A stretch of DNA of 64,000 nt from Paracoccus onubensis. GTDB taxonomy: Bacteria > Pseudomonadota > Alphaproteobacteria > Rhodobacterales > Rhodobacteraceae. Under the pieces are notes generated by a model. The model did not search any database. It was not told the DNA's origin and saw only the letters and a list, made by a program, of their open reading frames with translations. Below are positions 1-8,262 of this stretch, one piece after another. The stretch covers positions 62,001-126,000 of the forward strand of contig NZ_QZCG01000015.1 in NCBI RefSeq assembly GCF_003591515.1, read 5' to 3'. Each line of letters begins with the position of its first letter. Position 1 is the stretch's first letter. The position numbers and the translations under genes were made by a program.

Positions 1-1
1 G

Positions 2-121
2 ATCTGGGCTGGGGTGGTCCCTGTCACGACCTCGCTGGGAACCGGGATCCGCGACGGCTACACGCCCGATGAACTGACCGAATCGGGGTCGATTGCGGCG
101 GCGCGCAGGAAATTCGCGTGA
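2..121 (+). CDS. C-terminal end of a pyridoxamine 5'-phosphate oxidase-family protein (partial)
   Basis: The reading frame is open from the window edge and ends at TGA 119-121, giving 39 residues. The residues WAGVVP, then LGTGIRDG and a short charged tail, resemble the C-terminal end of FMN-binding split-barrel proteins of the pyridoxamine 5'-phosphate oxidase family, where a W-x-G-V-(V/L)-P motif is common near the end. No start or catalytic part is visible, so the substrate cannot be named. It converges on the dctP gene, with about 108 bases between the two stops. The family assignment rests on this short tail only. Confidence 0.5.
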   Translation: MWAGVVPVTTSLGTGIRDGYTPDELTESGSIAAARRKFA

Positions 122-229
122 ACCGCCCGTCGGAAGGCCCGCCGACAAGAATACGCCGCCCTGCGAGTGTCATGCCGGGCGGCGCATCCATCTTCCATCC
201 TTCCGGAGTCAGCGGATAATCACCTTTGG

Positions 230-1234
230 TCAGTGTTTTTCGTTGATGGCCTGCACGGCATCGATATTTTCCTGCCCGATATCGTCGGCAAACTGCTCCC
301 ATACGGGTTTCATCGCATCGCCCCATGCCTGACGCTGTGCGTCATCAAGCTCTCGGACCTCTACGCCGCTATCTGTCATGGCCTTGAGAGCCTGCTCTGC
401 GATGTCATTCACGACGGCATTACGTTCGACGGTGACCTCGTTCAGGATTGTCAGCATCTGGTCCCGGATCTCGGGATCAAGGCCGCCCAGCCAGTCGACC
501 GATGCGACCACCAGATAGTCAAGCACACCGTGATTCGTTACGGTCACGCCATCCTGAACCTCGTAGAATTTCTGGCTGTTGATATTCGCCCAGCTATTCT
601 CCTGACCATCGACAACACCGGCCTGCAACGCACCATAGACTTCAGAAAAAGCCATGGGCTGCGCCGTGGCGCCCAGCGCCTCGATCTGCGCGACGATCAC
701 CTCCGAAGGTTGCACGCGGAATTTCAATCCCTTTGCATCCCCGGGCAGAAGCAGCGGCTTGCTGGCCGAAAACTGCTTCATCCCGCCATGCCAGTATTCC
801 AGCCCCGACAGGCCCTGATCCTCCATCGAGGCCTTCATCTTCATCCCGGCTTCCGAATGCTGAAATTCGTCCACGGCCCCGATATTCTTGAACATGAAGG
901 GCAGATCGTAGATCTGGAAAGCCTTGGTGAAGGCCTCGAATTTCGACAGCGAGGGCGCGGCAAGCTGAATATTGCCCTCAAGGATCGCATCAAGCACCTT
1001 GCTGTCGTCATACAGCATCGAATTCGGATAGACCTCGACGCACATCTTGCCGTCCATCTCTTCATTCACCCGCTGGGCGAACAGTTCGGCGGCAATCCCT
1101 TTGGGATCGTTGTCGGAATTGGTGACGTGGCTGAACTTGACCATTTCCTCATCGCCGTCGCAACCGGCGGGATCGGCCATCGCGACCCCGGCCGTCAGTG
1201 CCAGCCCGCAAATCGCCGTCAAAAGCTTTTTCAT
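230..1234 (-). CDS. dctP: TRAP transporter periplasmic solute-binding protein (DctP family)
   Basis: The protein has 334 residues and begins with a clear Sec signal peptide (MKKLLTAICGLALTAGVAMA). The mature part has the DctP fold signatures: a KFSHVT strand, a KGIAAELFAQRV helix region, and a central FRVQPSEV followed by YGALQAGVVDGQEN, the usual ligand-binding stretch with its arginine and asparagine. In TRAP systems such a protein captures a carboxylate in the periplasm and passes it to the DctQM membrane subunits. No dctQ or dctM gene lies next to it: the neighbours are a convergent oxidase tail and divergent valS. The ligand is unknown. The start is preceded by an AGGAGGA-like sequence. 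Confidence 0.93.
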   Translation of the reverse strand: MKKLLTAICGLALTAGVAMADPAGCDGDEEMVKFSHVTNSDNDPKGIAAELFAQRVNEEMDGKMCVEVYPNSMLYDDSKVLDAILEGNIQLAAPSLSKFEAFTKAFQIYDLPFMFKNIGAVDEFQHSEAGMKMKASMEDQGLSGLEYWHGGMKQFSASKPLLLPGDAKGLKFRVQPSEVIVAQIEALGATAQPMAFSEVYGALQAGVVDGQENSWANINSQKFYEVQDGVTVTNHGVLDYLVVASVDWLGGLDPEIRDQMLTILNEVTVERNAVVNDIAEQALKAMTDSGVEVRELDDAQRQAWGDAMKPVWEQFADDIGQENIDAVQAINEKH

Positions 1235-1429
1235 CGGCTCGTCCTCCTTGAAGATAGCTACCGGGCGGAGTGCCCCGGCGACTTACCCCTATCACAGAAA
1301 ACAGCACCTCGTTCCCGCAGGCGCAATATGCAGGTATTTTCCGTAACTGGAACCGGGTTCGATTGCCACCTGGTCTTGGCCTTTCCGCTTTGCTTCGGTA
1401 ATCGGGTGCCCAGCAAAGGGATCATAACC

Positions 1430-4255
1430 ATGACCATGGACAAGAGTTTCAACGCAGGGGCTGCCGAAGCCCGCATCAGTGCAGAATGGGAAAGCGCCGG
1501 GGCATTCGCCGCCGGGGCCAATGCGTCCCGCACGGAAAGCTTTACGGTGATGATCCCGCCGCCCAATGTCACCGGCAGCCTGCATATCGGCCACGCCTTC
1601 AACAATACGTTACAGGACATCCTTGTCCGCTGGCACCGGATGCGCGGTTTCGACACGCTGTGGCAGCCCGGACAGGATCACGCCGGCATCGCCACGCAAA
1701 TGGTGGTCGAGCGGCAGATGGCCGAACGCCAGGAACCGAACCGGCGTGCGATCGGGCGTGATGCCTTCGTCGAGAAGATCTGGGCGTGGAAACAGGAATC
1801 CGGCGGCACGATCATGAATCAGCTGAAGCGGCTTGGCGCCTCTTGCGACTGGTCGCGGAATGCTTTCACCATGTCCGGCGCTCCCGCAGCACCGGCTGGC
1901 GAAGAGGGGAATTTCCACGACGCGGTGATCCGGGTTTTTGTCGATCTTTACAACAAGGGCATCATCTATCGCGGCAAGCGGCTGGTGAACTGGGATCCGC
2001 ATTTCGAAACCGCGATCAGCGATCTGGAGGTCGAGAACCGCGAGGTTCCCGGCCATATGTGGCATTTCAAATACCCGCTGGCAGGCGGCGAGACCTATGA
2101 ATATGTCGAGCGGGACGAGGACGGTAACGTCACCCTGCGCGAAACCCGCGACTATATCAGTATCGCCACCACGCGCCCGGAAACCATGCTTGGCGATGGC
2201 GCGGTCGCGGTTCATCCCGACGATGCCCGCTATGCCCCAATCGTCGGCAAACTATGCGAGATCCCGGTGGGTCCAAAGGAACACCGCCGCCAGATCCCGA
2301 TCATCACCGACGAATATCCCGACCCTGATTTCGGCTCGGGCGCGGTGAAGATCACCGGCGCACATGATTTCAACGATTACGGCGTCGCGACCCGGAACGG
2401 AATTCCCCTTTATTCCTTGATGGATACGGCAGGCGCGATGCGCGCGGACGGGCTGTCCTATGCCGAAAGCGCCGCCGTCGCGACCCGCGCGGCGGGTGGC
2501 GAGGATGTCGGCGATGTTTCAGCGGTCAATCTGGTCCCCGAAGAACTGCGCGGCCTCGACCGGTTCGAGGCCCGCAAACGCGTCGTCGAAGCGATCACCG
2601 CCGAAGAACTGGCGGTGACCGATGCCGAAGGCGCGCCCTTCGTCGAGAACAAGAAGATCATGCAGCCTTTCGGCGACCGCTCGAATGTCGTGATCGAGCC
2701 GATGCTGACCGATCAGTGGTTCGTGGACACCAAACGGATCGTCCAGCCCGCGATTGACGCGGTGCGCGATGGCCGCACCCAAATCCTGCCCGAGCAGCAC
2801 AAGAAGGTGTATTTCCACTGGCTGGAGAATATCGAGCCCTGGACGATCAGCCGCCAGCTATGGTGGGGGCATCAGATCCCTGTGTGGTATGATGGCGACG
2901 GCAATCAATACTGCGCCTCGACCGAGGCAGAGGCACAGGCGCAGGCTCCGGGCAGAACCCTGACCCGCGACCCCGACGTGCTCGACACATGGTTCTCATC
3001 CGGTCTCTGGCCCATCGGCACGCTCGGCTGGCCCGAGGATACCGAGGAACTGCAGAAATATTTTCCGACCGACGTTCTGGTGACCGGCTTCGACATCATC
3101 TTCTTCTGGGTCGCCCGGATGATGATGATGCAACTGGAAATCGTCAAAGAGGTGCCTTTCCACACCGTCTATGTCCACGGGCTCGTGCGCGATGAAAAAG
3201 GCGCGAAAATGTCCAAATCCAAGGGCAATGTCATCGACCCGCTGACGCTGATCGATGAATATGGCGCCGATGCGCTGCGCATGACCCTGACCAGCATGGC
3301 GGCGATGGGCCGCGACCCGAAACTGGGGCCGCGCCATGTCGAGGGCTTTCGCAACTTCGTCACGAAAATCTGGAACGCCAGCCGTTTCGCCGAGATGAAT
3401 CAGGTTCGCGGCGGCGGCACCCGGCGCACCCCGCGCCATACCGTCAACCGCTGGATCATCGGAGAGACGGCCCGCATCCGCATGGCCACCGATGACGCCC
3501 TGTCCACCTATCGTTTCAACGATGCGGCGAACGGGCTTTACGCCTTTGTCTGGGGCAAGGTCTGCGACTGGTATGTGGAATTCTCGAAACCGCTCTTCGA
3601 CGGCGAATTCGCGGAAGAAACCCGCGAGACGATGGGATGGGTTCTGGACCAGTGCTATCTGATGCTGCACCCGATCATGCCATTCGTGACCGAGGAACTC
3701 TGGTCCCTGACCGGAAACCGCTCTGGCCTGCTCGCACTTGGCAACTGGCCGGAATACGGCGCGGAACTGATCGACGCGGATGCGGATCGCGAGATCAACT
3801 GGGTTATCTCGCTGATCGAAGAGATCCGCTCGGCCCGTGCCCAGATGGGCGTTCCCGCAGGCGCAAGACTGGATCTGATCGTGACCCAGGCGGACAGGCC
3901 GTCGCGCGACGCCCTGACCGCCAATGCCCCGCTGATCGGGCGTCTGGCCCGGGTCAATCCGCCACAGGACGGCGCTGCGGGCAAGGGCATGATCAGCGTG
4001 GCCGCACAAGGCGCAAGCTTTGCCCTGCCCATCGGCGATGTCATCGACGCCGAGGCGGAAACGTCGCGGCTTCAGAAATCGCTGACAAAGGCCGAAAAGG
4101 ACGCGGACGGTTTGCGGAAACGCCTGGACAATCCGAAATTCGTCCAGAATGCCGAGCCGGAGGTGATCGAGGAAACCCGCGGCAAACTGACCGCATTGGA
4201 TGACGACACCGCTCGCCTCCGGACCGCTCTCGCACAGCTTGAAGCGATGCGCTGA
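1430..4255 (+). CDS. valS: Valine--tRNA ligase
   Basis: This 941-residue class Ia aminoacyl-tRNA synthetase charges tRNA-Val with valine and edits misactivated threonine in the cytoplasm. The class I HIGH motif is at residues 52-55 within IPPPNVTGSLHIGHAF, and the KMSKS motif at 593-597 is followed by GNVIDPL. Between them lie the CP1 editing-domain elements ATTRPETMLGDGAV and GSGAVKITGAHD. The C-terminus is a helical arm rich in charged residues, as expected for ValRS tRNA binding. The open frame extends far upstream, but homology begins at ATG 1430 (ATG 1436 is an in-frame alternative). It is divergent from dctP and followed by strong hairpins. Confidence 0.97.
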   Translation: MTMDKSFNAGAAEARISAEWESAGAFAAGANASRTESFTVMIPPPNVTGSLHIGHAFNNTLQDILVRWHRMRGFDTLWQPGQDHAGIATQMVVERQMAERQEPNRRAIGRDAFVEKIWAWKQESGGTIMNQLKRLGASCDWSRNAFTMSGAPAAPAGEEGNFHDAVIRVFVDLYNKGIIYRGKRLVNWDPHFETAISDLEVENREVPGHMWHFKYPLAGGETYEYVERDEDGNVTLRETRDYISIATTRPETMLGDGAVAVHPDDARYAPIVGKLCEIPVGPKEHRRQIPIITDEYPDPDFGSGAVKITGAHDFNDYGVATRNGIPLYSLMDTAGAMRADGLSYAESAAVATRAAGGEDVGDVSAVNLVPEELRGLDRFEARKRVVEAITAEELAVTDAEGAPFVENKKIMQPFGDRSNVVIEPMLTDQWFVDTKRIVQPAIDAVRDGRTQILPEQHKKVYFHWLENIEPWTISRQLWWGHQIPVWYDGDGNQYCASTEAEAQAQAPGRTLTRDPDVLDTWFSSGLWPIGTLGWPEDTEELQKYFPTDVLVTGFDIIFFWVARMMMMQLEIVKEVPFHTVYVHGLVRDEKGAKMSKSKGNVIDPLTLIDEYGADALRMTLTSMAAMGRDPKLGPRHVEGFRNFVTKIWNASRFAEMNQVRGGGTRRTPRHTVNRWIIGETARIRMATDDALSTYRFNDAANGLYAFVWGKVCDWYVEFSKPLFDGEFAEETRETMGWVLDQCYLMLHPIMPFVTEELWSLTGNRSGLLALGNWPEYGAELIDADADREINWVISLIEEIRSARAQMGVPAGARLDLIVTQADRPSRDALTANAPLIGRLARVNPPQDGAAGKGMISVAAQGASFALPIGDVIDAEAETSRLQKSLTKAEKDADGLRKRLDNPKFVQNAEPEVIEETRGKLTALDDDTARLRTALAQLEAMR

Positions 4256-4279
4256 GCCGGACCCCCTTCCCCTTGCTTT

Positions 4280-4342
4280 CCCGCCGGAGCCTCCGGCGGG
4301 GATAAGATGCGATAGCGACGAAGGGGCCGGCGCCCCTTTTTA
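4280..4342. terminator. Tandem hairpins and bidirectional terminator between valS and the aminotransferase
   Basis: Two GC-rich inverted repeats lie between the convergent ends of valS and the HisC-like gene. The first is CCCGCCGGA-gcc-TCCGGCGGG at 4280-4300. The second is AGGGGC-CGGC-GCCCCT at about 4322-4337, directly followed by TTTTT, so it reads as a Rho-independent terminator for valS. The preceding A residues are too few to make the minus-strand reading strong. Confidence 0.7.
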
Positions 4343-4356
4343 CATGCGCATTCAGC

Positions 4357-5463
4357 TCAGCCGTGGCGGGCAAGGACGCCCGGCAGGATTTCTGCCAGGA
4401 TATCCAGTTCGTCCGACGGGGCGCAGCTGATGCGGATACAGCGGTCAAGCGGCGGAACGCCCGGCATGCGGATGAAGATGCCCTCTTCCTCCAGCCAAGC
4501 GACGAGATTACGGGAAAAAGCGCCGTCGCGCCCGGTATCGACGGTCACGAAATTCGTGGCGGAAGGCAGCGGCTGCATGCCGTTATCGGATGCGATCCGC
4601 GCGATGCGGTCACGGGCGGCCGCGACCTCTTGCCGGATATGCGCCAGCCATTCGTGATCGGCAAGCGCCGCCCATGCCCCGACCTGCGCAATCCGGTTCA
4701 CACCGAAATGATTGCGGATACGCTCGAAACCCGCGATCAGATCCGGGTGGCCGAATGCATAGCCGATCCTTGCCCCCGCCATGCCATAAGCCTTGGAAAA
4801 GGTGCGCATGCGAATGACGCGGGGATCGTCGGCGGCAATCCGGGGAATGGCGCTGTCCGGGGCGAATTCGATATAGGCCTCGTCCAGCAGCAGCAGGGTG
4901 CCTTCCGGCAGATCATCCAGCATCGCCTCGATGGCGGGGCCGTCATGCCAGCTTCCCATCGGGTTGTCGGGATTGGACAGATAGACCAGCCGCGCGCCGG
5001 TTTCCCGGGCTCCTGCTGTCAGTGCCTGCAAATCCTCGCGATCCTCGCGATAGGGCACCTTGTGCAGCACGCCCCCGAACCCGGCGACGTGATAGTTGAA
5101 GGTCGGATAGGCCCCGTCCGAGGTCACCACGGCATCGCCCGGCGCGATCATCAGCCGGACCAGCAATCCCAGCAAACCGTCGATCCCCTCGCCCACGACA
5201 ATGTGCCGGGGCGGAACGGATAAATGGGCAGCCAGCGCCTGCAAAAGGTCATGGCTGGTCGAGTCGCCATATTGCCAGATCTCCGCCGCCGCTTCGCGCA
5301 TCGCCTGCACCGCCTTCAAGCTGGGGCCGAACCCGTTCTCATTCGCGCCAAGCCGGGCGGCGAAGGGGCGGCCGCGCTGCCGTTGCAGGGTTTCGGGGCC
5401 GATAAAGGGCACCGTCGCGGGCAAACCGGTCGGGATCGGCGCGAAGGCAAGCGGTTTCGCCAT
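4357..5463 (-). CDS. PLP-dependent aminotransferase, HisC-like
   Basis: The protein has 368 residues and is a class I/II aminotransferase of the histidinol-phosphate aminotransferase type. Visible signatures are LGANENGFGPS near the N-terminus (substrate-binding region), YLSNPDNPMGS (the cofactor-ring asparagine region), LLLDEAYIEF (the PLP-binding aspartate), TFSKAYGMAGARIGY (the Schiff-base lysine) and a C-terminal IRISC (the carboxylate-binding arginine). It may act in histidine biosynthesis or on aromatic amino acids; the gene is not in a his operon, so the true substrate is open. Its start overlaps the stop of the Lrp-type gene upstream (TGATG), which implies translational coupling. Confidence 0.85.
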   Translation of the reverse strand: MAKPLAFAPIPTGLPATVPFIGPETLQRQRGRPFAARLGANENGFGPSLKAVQAMREAAAEIWQYGDSTSHDLLQALAAHLSVPPRHIVVGEGIDGLLGLLVRLMIAPGDAVVTSDGAYPTFNYHVAGFGGVLHKVPYREDREDLQALTAGARETGARLVYLSNPDNPMGSWHDGPAIEAMLDDLPEGTLLLLDEAYIEFAPDSAIPRIAADDPRVIRMRTFSKAYGMAGARIGYAFGHPDLIAGFERIRNHFGVNRIAQVGAWAALADHEWLAHIRQEVAAARDRIARIASDNGMQPLPSATNFVTVDTGRDGAFSRNLVAWLEEEGIFIRMPGVPPLDRCIRISCAPSDELDILAEILPGVLARHG

Positions 5464-5699
5464 CAGAACGCCCGGAAGGTCATCGTGGTCAGGGTGCGGC
5501 TTATATGCGGGATATCGAACAGCTTTTCGGACAGGTATTTCCCGACATCTTCATCTTCCGGGATATAGATCTTGGCAAGCAGATCGTATTCGCCCGAGGT
5601 CGAGTAAAGCTCGCTGACGATCTCTCGGTCATAGATGGCTTCGGCGACCTGATAGGTCTTGCCGGGTTCGCAGCGGAACTGCACGAAAACGGGACGCAT
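5463..5699 (-). CDS. Lrp/AsnC ligand-binding-domain protein without HTH
   Basis: This small 78-residue protein corresponds to the RAM (regulation of amino acid metabolism) domain of Lrp/AsnC regulators, with a beta-alpha-beta-beta-alpha-beta pattern (VFVQFRCEPG, TSGEYDLLAKIYIP, DIPHISRTLTTMTF). The DNA-binding helix-turn-helix is absent, so it cannot bind an operator alone. Stand-alone RAM proteins are thought to sense amino acids or modulate partner proteins. An upstream ATG at 5717 is in frame, but AGGAGG sits just before the ATG at 5699, which fixes the start there. It is translationally coupled to the downstream aminotransferase, suggesting an amino-acid-related role. Confidence 0.85.
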   Translation of the reverse strand: MRPVFVQFRCEPGKTYQVAEAIYDREIVSELYSTSGEYDLLAKIYIPEDEDVGKYLSEKLFDIPHISRTLTTMTFRAF

Positions 5700-5747
5700 G
5701 GCTGACCTCCTGCTCATATTATACGGGATGCCGATATCGGGCGCAGG

Positions 5748-7118
5748 TTAGACCGCAGGCACAGGCCGGGTCCAGTCCCCCTTCGCATGTCCGCGCCAAA
5801 AACGCATCAGCAGCAAGGCGGCGGCGCAGCTCAGCCCGAAGACCAGCCCCAGCCACAAGCCCGGAGCGCCGATCCCGACGATAAAGGCCAGCCCATAGGC
5901 CACCGGCATGCCCACGATCCAATAGCTGAAACCGGCGATCAGCATCGGCACGCGGGTGTCATGCACTCCGCGCAACAGCCCAAGCGCAACCACCTGCAGG
6001 GCATCCGTGAACTGGAACAGCGCGGCGAAGAACAGCAGGCTTGCACCGATAGCGATGATGGCAGGGCGCTGCGGGTCATTCGGGGCGAGATAAAGGCTGA
6101 CCAGCGCTTCGGGGAACAGAAGATAGATGGCGACGGCGATCACCGCGACGCTCATCGAAAGCGCTGTCACCGTCACGCCTGCATCGCGCATCCAGCCCGC
6201 GTCCCCGCGCCCCTTGGCCTGCCCGATCCTGACGGTGGCGGCATTGGACAGTCCCAGATGCGCCATGAAGGTGATCGAGGAAATCTGCAGGGCGATCCCA
6301 TGGGCGGCAAGCTGCTGTGTCCCGATCCAGCCCATCATGACATTCGAAGCCACGAACAGACCGCCTTCCGCAAGCATGGTCAGACCGATCGGCAGGCCAA
6401 GCCGCGCGACCGCGAAGAATGCCTGCCAGTCCGGACGCCAGAAGCGTTGGAACAGCTTGTATTTGCGTGCCGCGGGAAGCCATGCGCAATAGGCGACCTG
6501 TATCACCAATTGTATCGTCAGCGTGATCAGCGTGGCGATCGCCGCGCCGCGCACGCCCAGTTCGGGCGCGCCCAGATTGCCGAAGATCAGCACCCAGTTC
6601 AGCACCACATTCACCGGCAGCCCCGCCAGCGTGATCCACATGATGACATTGGGCCATTCAAGCGCTGCCAGATAGGAATTCAGCGTCAATCCGCAAAGCA
6701 TCGGCAGCAACCCCCAGCCAGCGATTCGCAGATATTGCTGCGCCATGGCGGCGGTTTCGGCGTTCTGCCCCAATGCGATCAGGATCGGCTCGGAATACCA
6801 CATCAGCGGCATGACCAGAATCGAGAACAGGATCGACAGCCACAGCGCCATGCGGGCAGCGCGGCGGACCTCGGGTTCATCGCCACGGGCGACCGACGTG
6901 GCGATCAGCCCCATTACCGCCGTTCCGAAGCCCATGCCCAGGAAAAACAGCGTGATACGGAACGATCCCGCGATGACCAGCGCGGCCAGTTCATCGACTC
7001 CGTACCAGCCCATCATCACCGTATCACTGACCTCGATGGCCATACGCGCCAGATGGCTGCCGATCAACGGCAGGCCAAGCCACAGCGTCGCGGTGATATG
7101 AGGACGATAACGGTGCAT
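5748..7118 (-). CDS. MATE family multidrug efflux transporter
   Basis: The protein has 456 residues and about twelve hydrophobic segments in two repeats, typical of NorM-type MATE exporters, which expel cationic compounds using a sodium or proton gradient. The N-terminal segment LGLPLIGSHLARMAIEVSDTVMMG and the matching second-half segment LGLPIGLTMLAEGGLFVASNVMMG show the internal duplication. The longer frame starting at 7301 adds about 60 residues without family character, so I use ATG 7118 (MHRYRPH), which gives the usual length of about 450. It is divergent from pyrB with about 180 bases between the starts. The substrate is not predictable. Confidence 0.9.
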   Translation of the reverse strand: MHRYRPHITATLWLGLPLIGSHLARMAIEVSDTVMMGWYGVDELAALVIAGSFRITLFFLGMGFGTAVMGLIATSVARGDEPEVRRAARMALWLSILFSILVMPLMWYSEPILIALGQNAETAAMAQQYLRIAGWGLLPMLCGLTLNSYLAALEWPNVIMWITLAGLPVNVVLNWVLIFGNLGAPELGVRGAAIATLITLTIQLVIQVAYCAWLPAARKYKLFQRFWRPDWQAFFAVARLGLPIGLTMLAEGGLFVASNVMMGWIGTQQLAAHGIALQISSITFMAHLGLSNAATVRIGQAKGRGDAGWMRDAGVTVTALSMSVAVIAVAIYLLFPEALVSLYLAPNDPQRPAIIAIGASLLFFAALFQFTDALQVVALGLLRGVHDTRVPMLIAGFSYWIVGMPVAYGLAFIVGIGAPGLWLGLVFGLSCAAALLLMRFWRGHAKGDWTRPVPAV

Positions 7119-7299
7119 CCGATTGCCATATCCGGGCTGATCACACTCGGCAATCGAAATCCCGGCTATTGGCTGAAAGGCGGCGGAAAGCGGCGGGCGG
7201 CGTGGCCATAGGTGATGATACCCAGATCCCCGGGGCGTCTTGCCGCACCGGGCGGCTTCTGCGATAGAAAGGCAACGCCACTGCGACTCGAGGCCGCCC

Positions 7300-8262
7300 A
7301 TGACTTTCCGCGCCCGTCACCTGCTGGGTATCGATCATCTGAAGCCCGCGGAAATCACCACCCTGCTGGATCTGGCCGAGGAATATGTCGCGCTCAATCA
7401 ACGGACGGTGAAACATTCTGACGCTTTGGCGGGAATGACCCAGATCAACATGTTCTTCGAGAACTCGACCCGCACACAGGCCAGTTTCGAACTGGCGGGC
7501 AAGCGGCTGGGCGCGGATGTGATGAACATGGCCGTGGCGCATTCCAGCGTGAAGAAGGGCGAAACGCTGATCGACACGGCACTGACCCTGAACGCCATGC
7601 ATCCGGACTTGCTGATCGTGCGCCACCCGCATTCCGGCGCGGTCAATCTTCTGGCCGAAAAGGTCAATTGCGCCGTCGTCAATGCCGGCGACGGGCGGCA
7701 TGAACATCCGACCCAGGCATTGTTGGATGCGCTTACCATCCGCCGCAGCAAGGGCCGGCTGCATCGCCTGACAATCGCCATCTGCGGCGATATCGCCCAT
7801 AGCCGGGTGGCGCGCTCGAACCTGATCCTGCTGGGCAAGATGGAGAACCGGATCCGCCTTATCGGCCCCTCGACGCTAATGCCCTCGGGCGTCGCCGAAA
7901 TGGGCGTCGAGATTTACGAGGATATGCGCGAGGGGCTGAAGGACGCGGATGTCGTCATGATGCTGCGCCTCCAGCGCGAGCGGATGGATGGCGGGTTCAT
8001 CCCGTCCGAGCGGGAATATTATCACCGCTGGGGTCTGGATGCGGAAAAGCTGGCGCTTGCCGCGCCCGACGCCATCGTCATGCATCCCGGCCCGATGAAT
8101 CGCGGCGTCGAGATCGACGGGACGATCGCCGATGACATCAACCGTTCCGTCATTCAGGATCAGGTCGAAATGGGCGTGGCCGTGCGCATGGCCGCGCTTG
8201 ACCTTCTGGCACGGAACCTGCGGGCCGAGCGGGGCAAGGCCGCAGCGGGAGTCATGGTATGA
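7300..8262 (+). CDS. pyrB: Aspartate carbamoyltransferase catalytic subunit
   Basis: This 320-residue enzyme makes N-carbamoyl-L-aspartate from carbamoyl phosphate and aspartate, the committed step of pyrimidine synthesis. Family motifs are clear: FFENSTRTQASFELA (carbamoyl-phosphate site), VRHPHSGA, NAGDGRHEHPTQALLD, CGDIAHSRVARSN, MLRLQRER and VMHPGPMNRGVEI. The ATG at 7300 starts the homology; the longer upstream frame is not conserved. Its stop codon overlaps the start of the next gene in ATGA (8259-8262), the arrangement seen where an inactive dihydroorotase partner is needed to assemble the transcarbamoylase. Confidence 0.96.
   Translation: MTFRARHLLGIDHLKPAEITTLLDLAEEYVALNQRTVKHSDALAGMTQINMFFENSTRTQASFELAGKRLGADVMNMAVAHSSVKKGETLIDTALTLNAMHPDLLIVRHPHSGAVNLLAEKVNCAVVNAGDGRHEHPTQALLDALTIRRSKGRLHRLTIAICGDIAHSRVARSNLILLGKMENRIRLIGPSTLMPSGVAEMGVEIYEDMREGLKDADVVMMLRLQRERMDGGFIPSEREYYHRWGLDAEKLALAAPDAIVMHPGPMNRGVEIDGTIADDINRSVIQDQVEMGVAVRMAALDLLARNLRAERGKAAAGVMV

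Noticed and set aside
167..1429. The valS reading frame is open for 421 codons upstream of the chosen start
   Set aside because: That stretch is the antisense of dctP and has no synthetase character; conserved ValRS sequence begins at 1430.
5787..7211. Long plus-strand frame of 474 codons
   Set aside because: It is the shadow of the MATE gene on the other strand, rich in H, Q, R and D as expected from GC-rich antisense reading.
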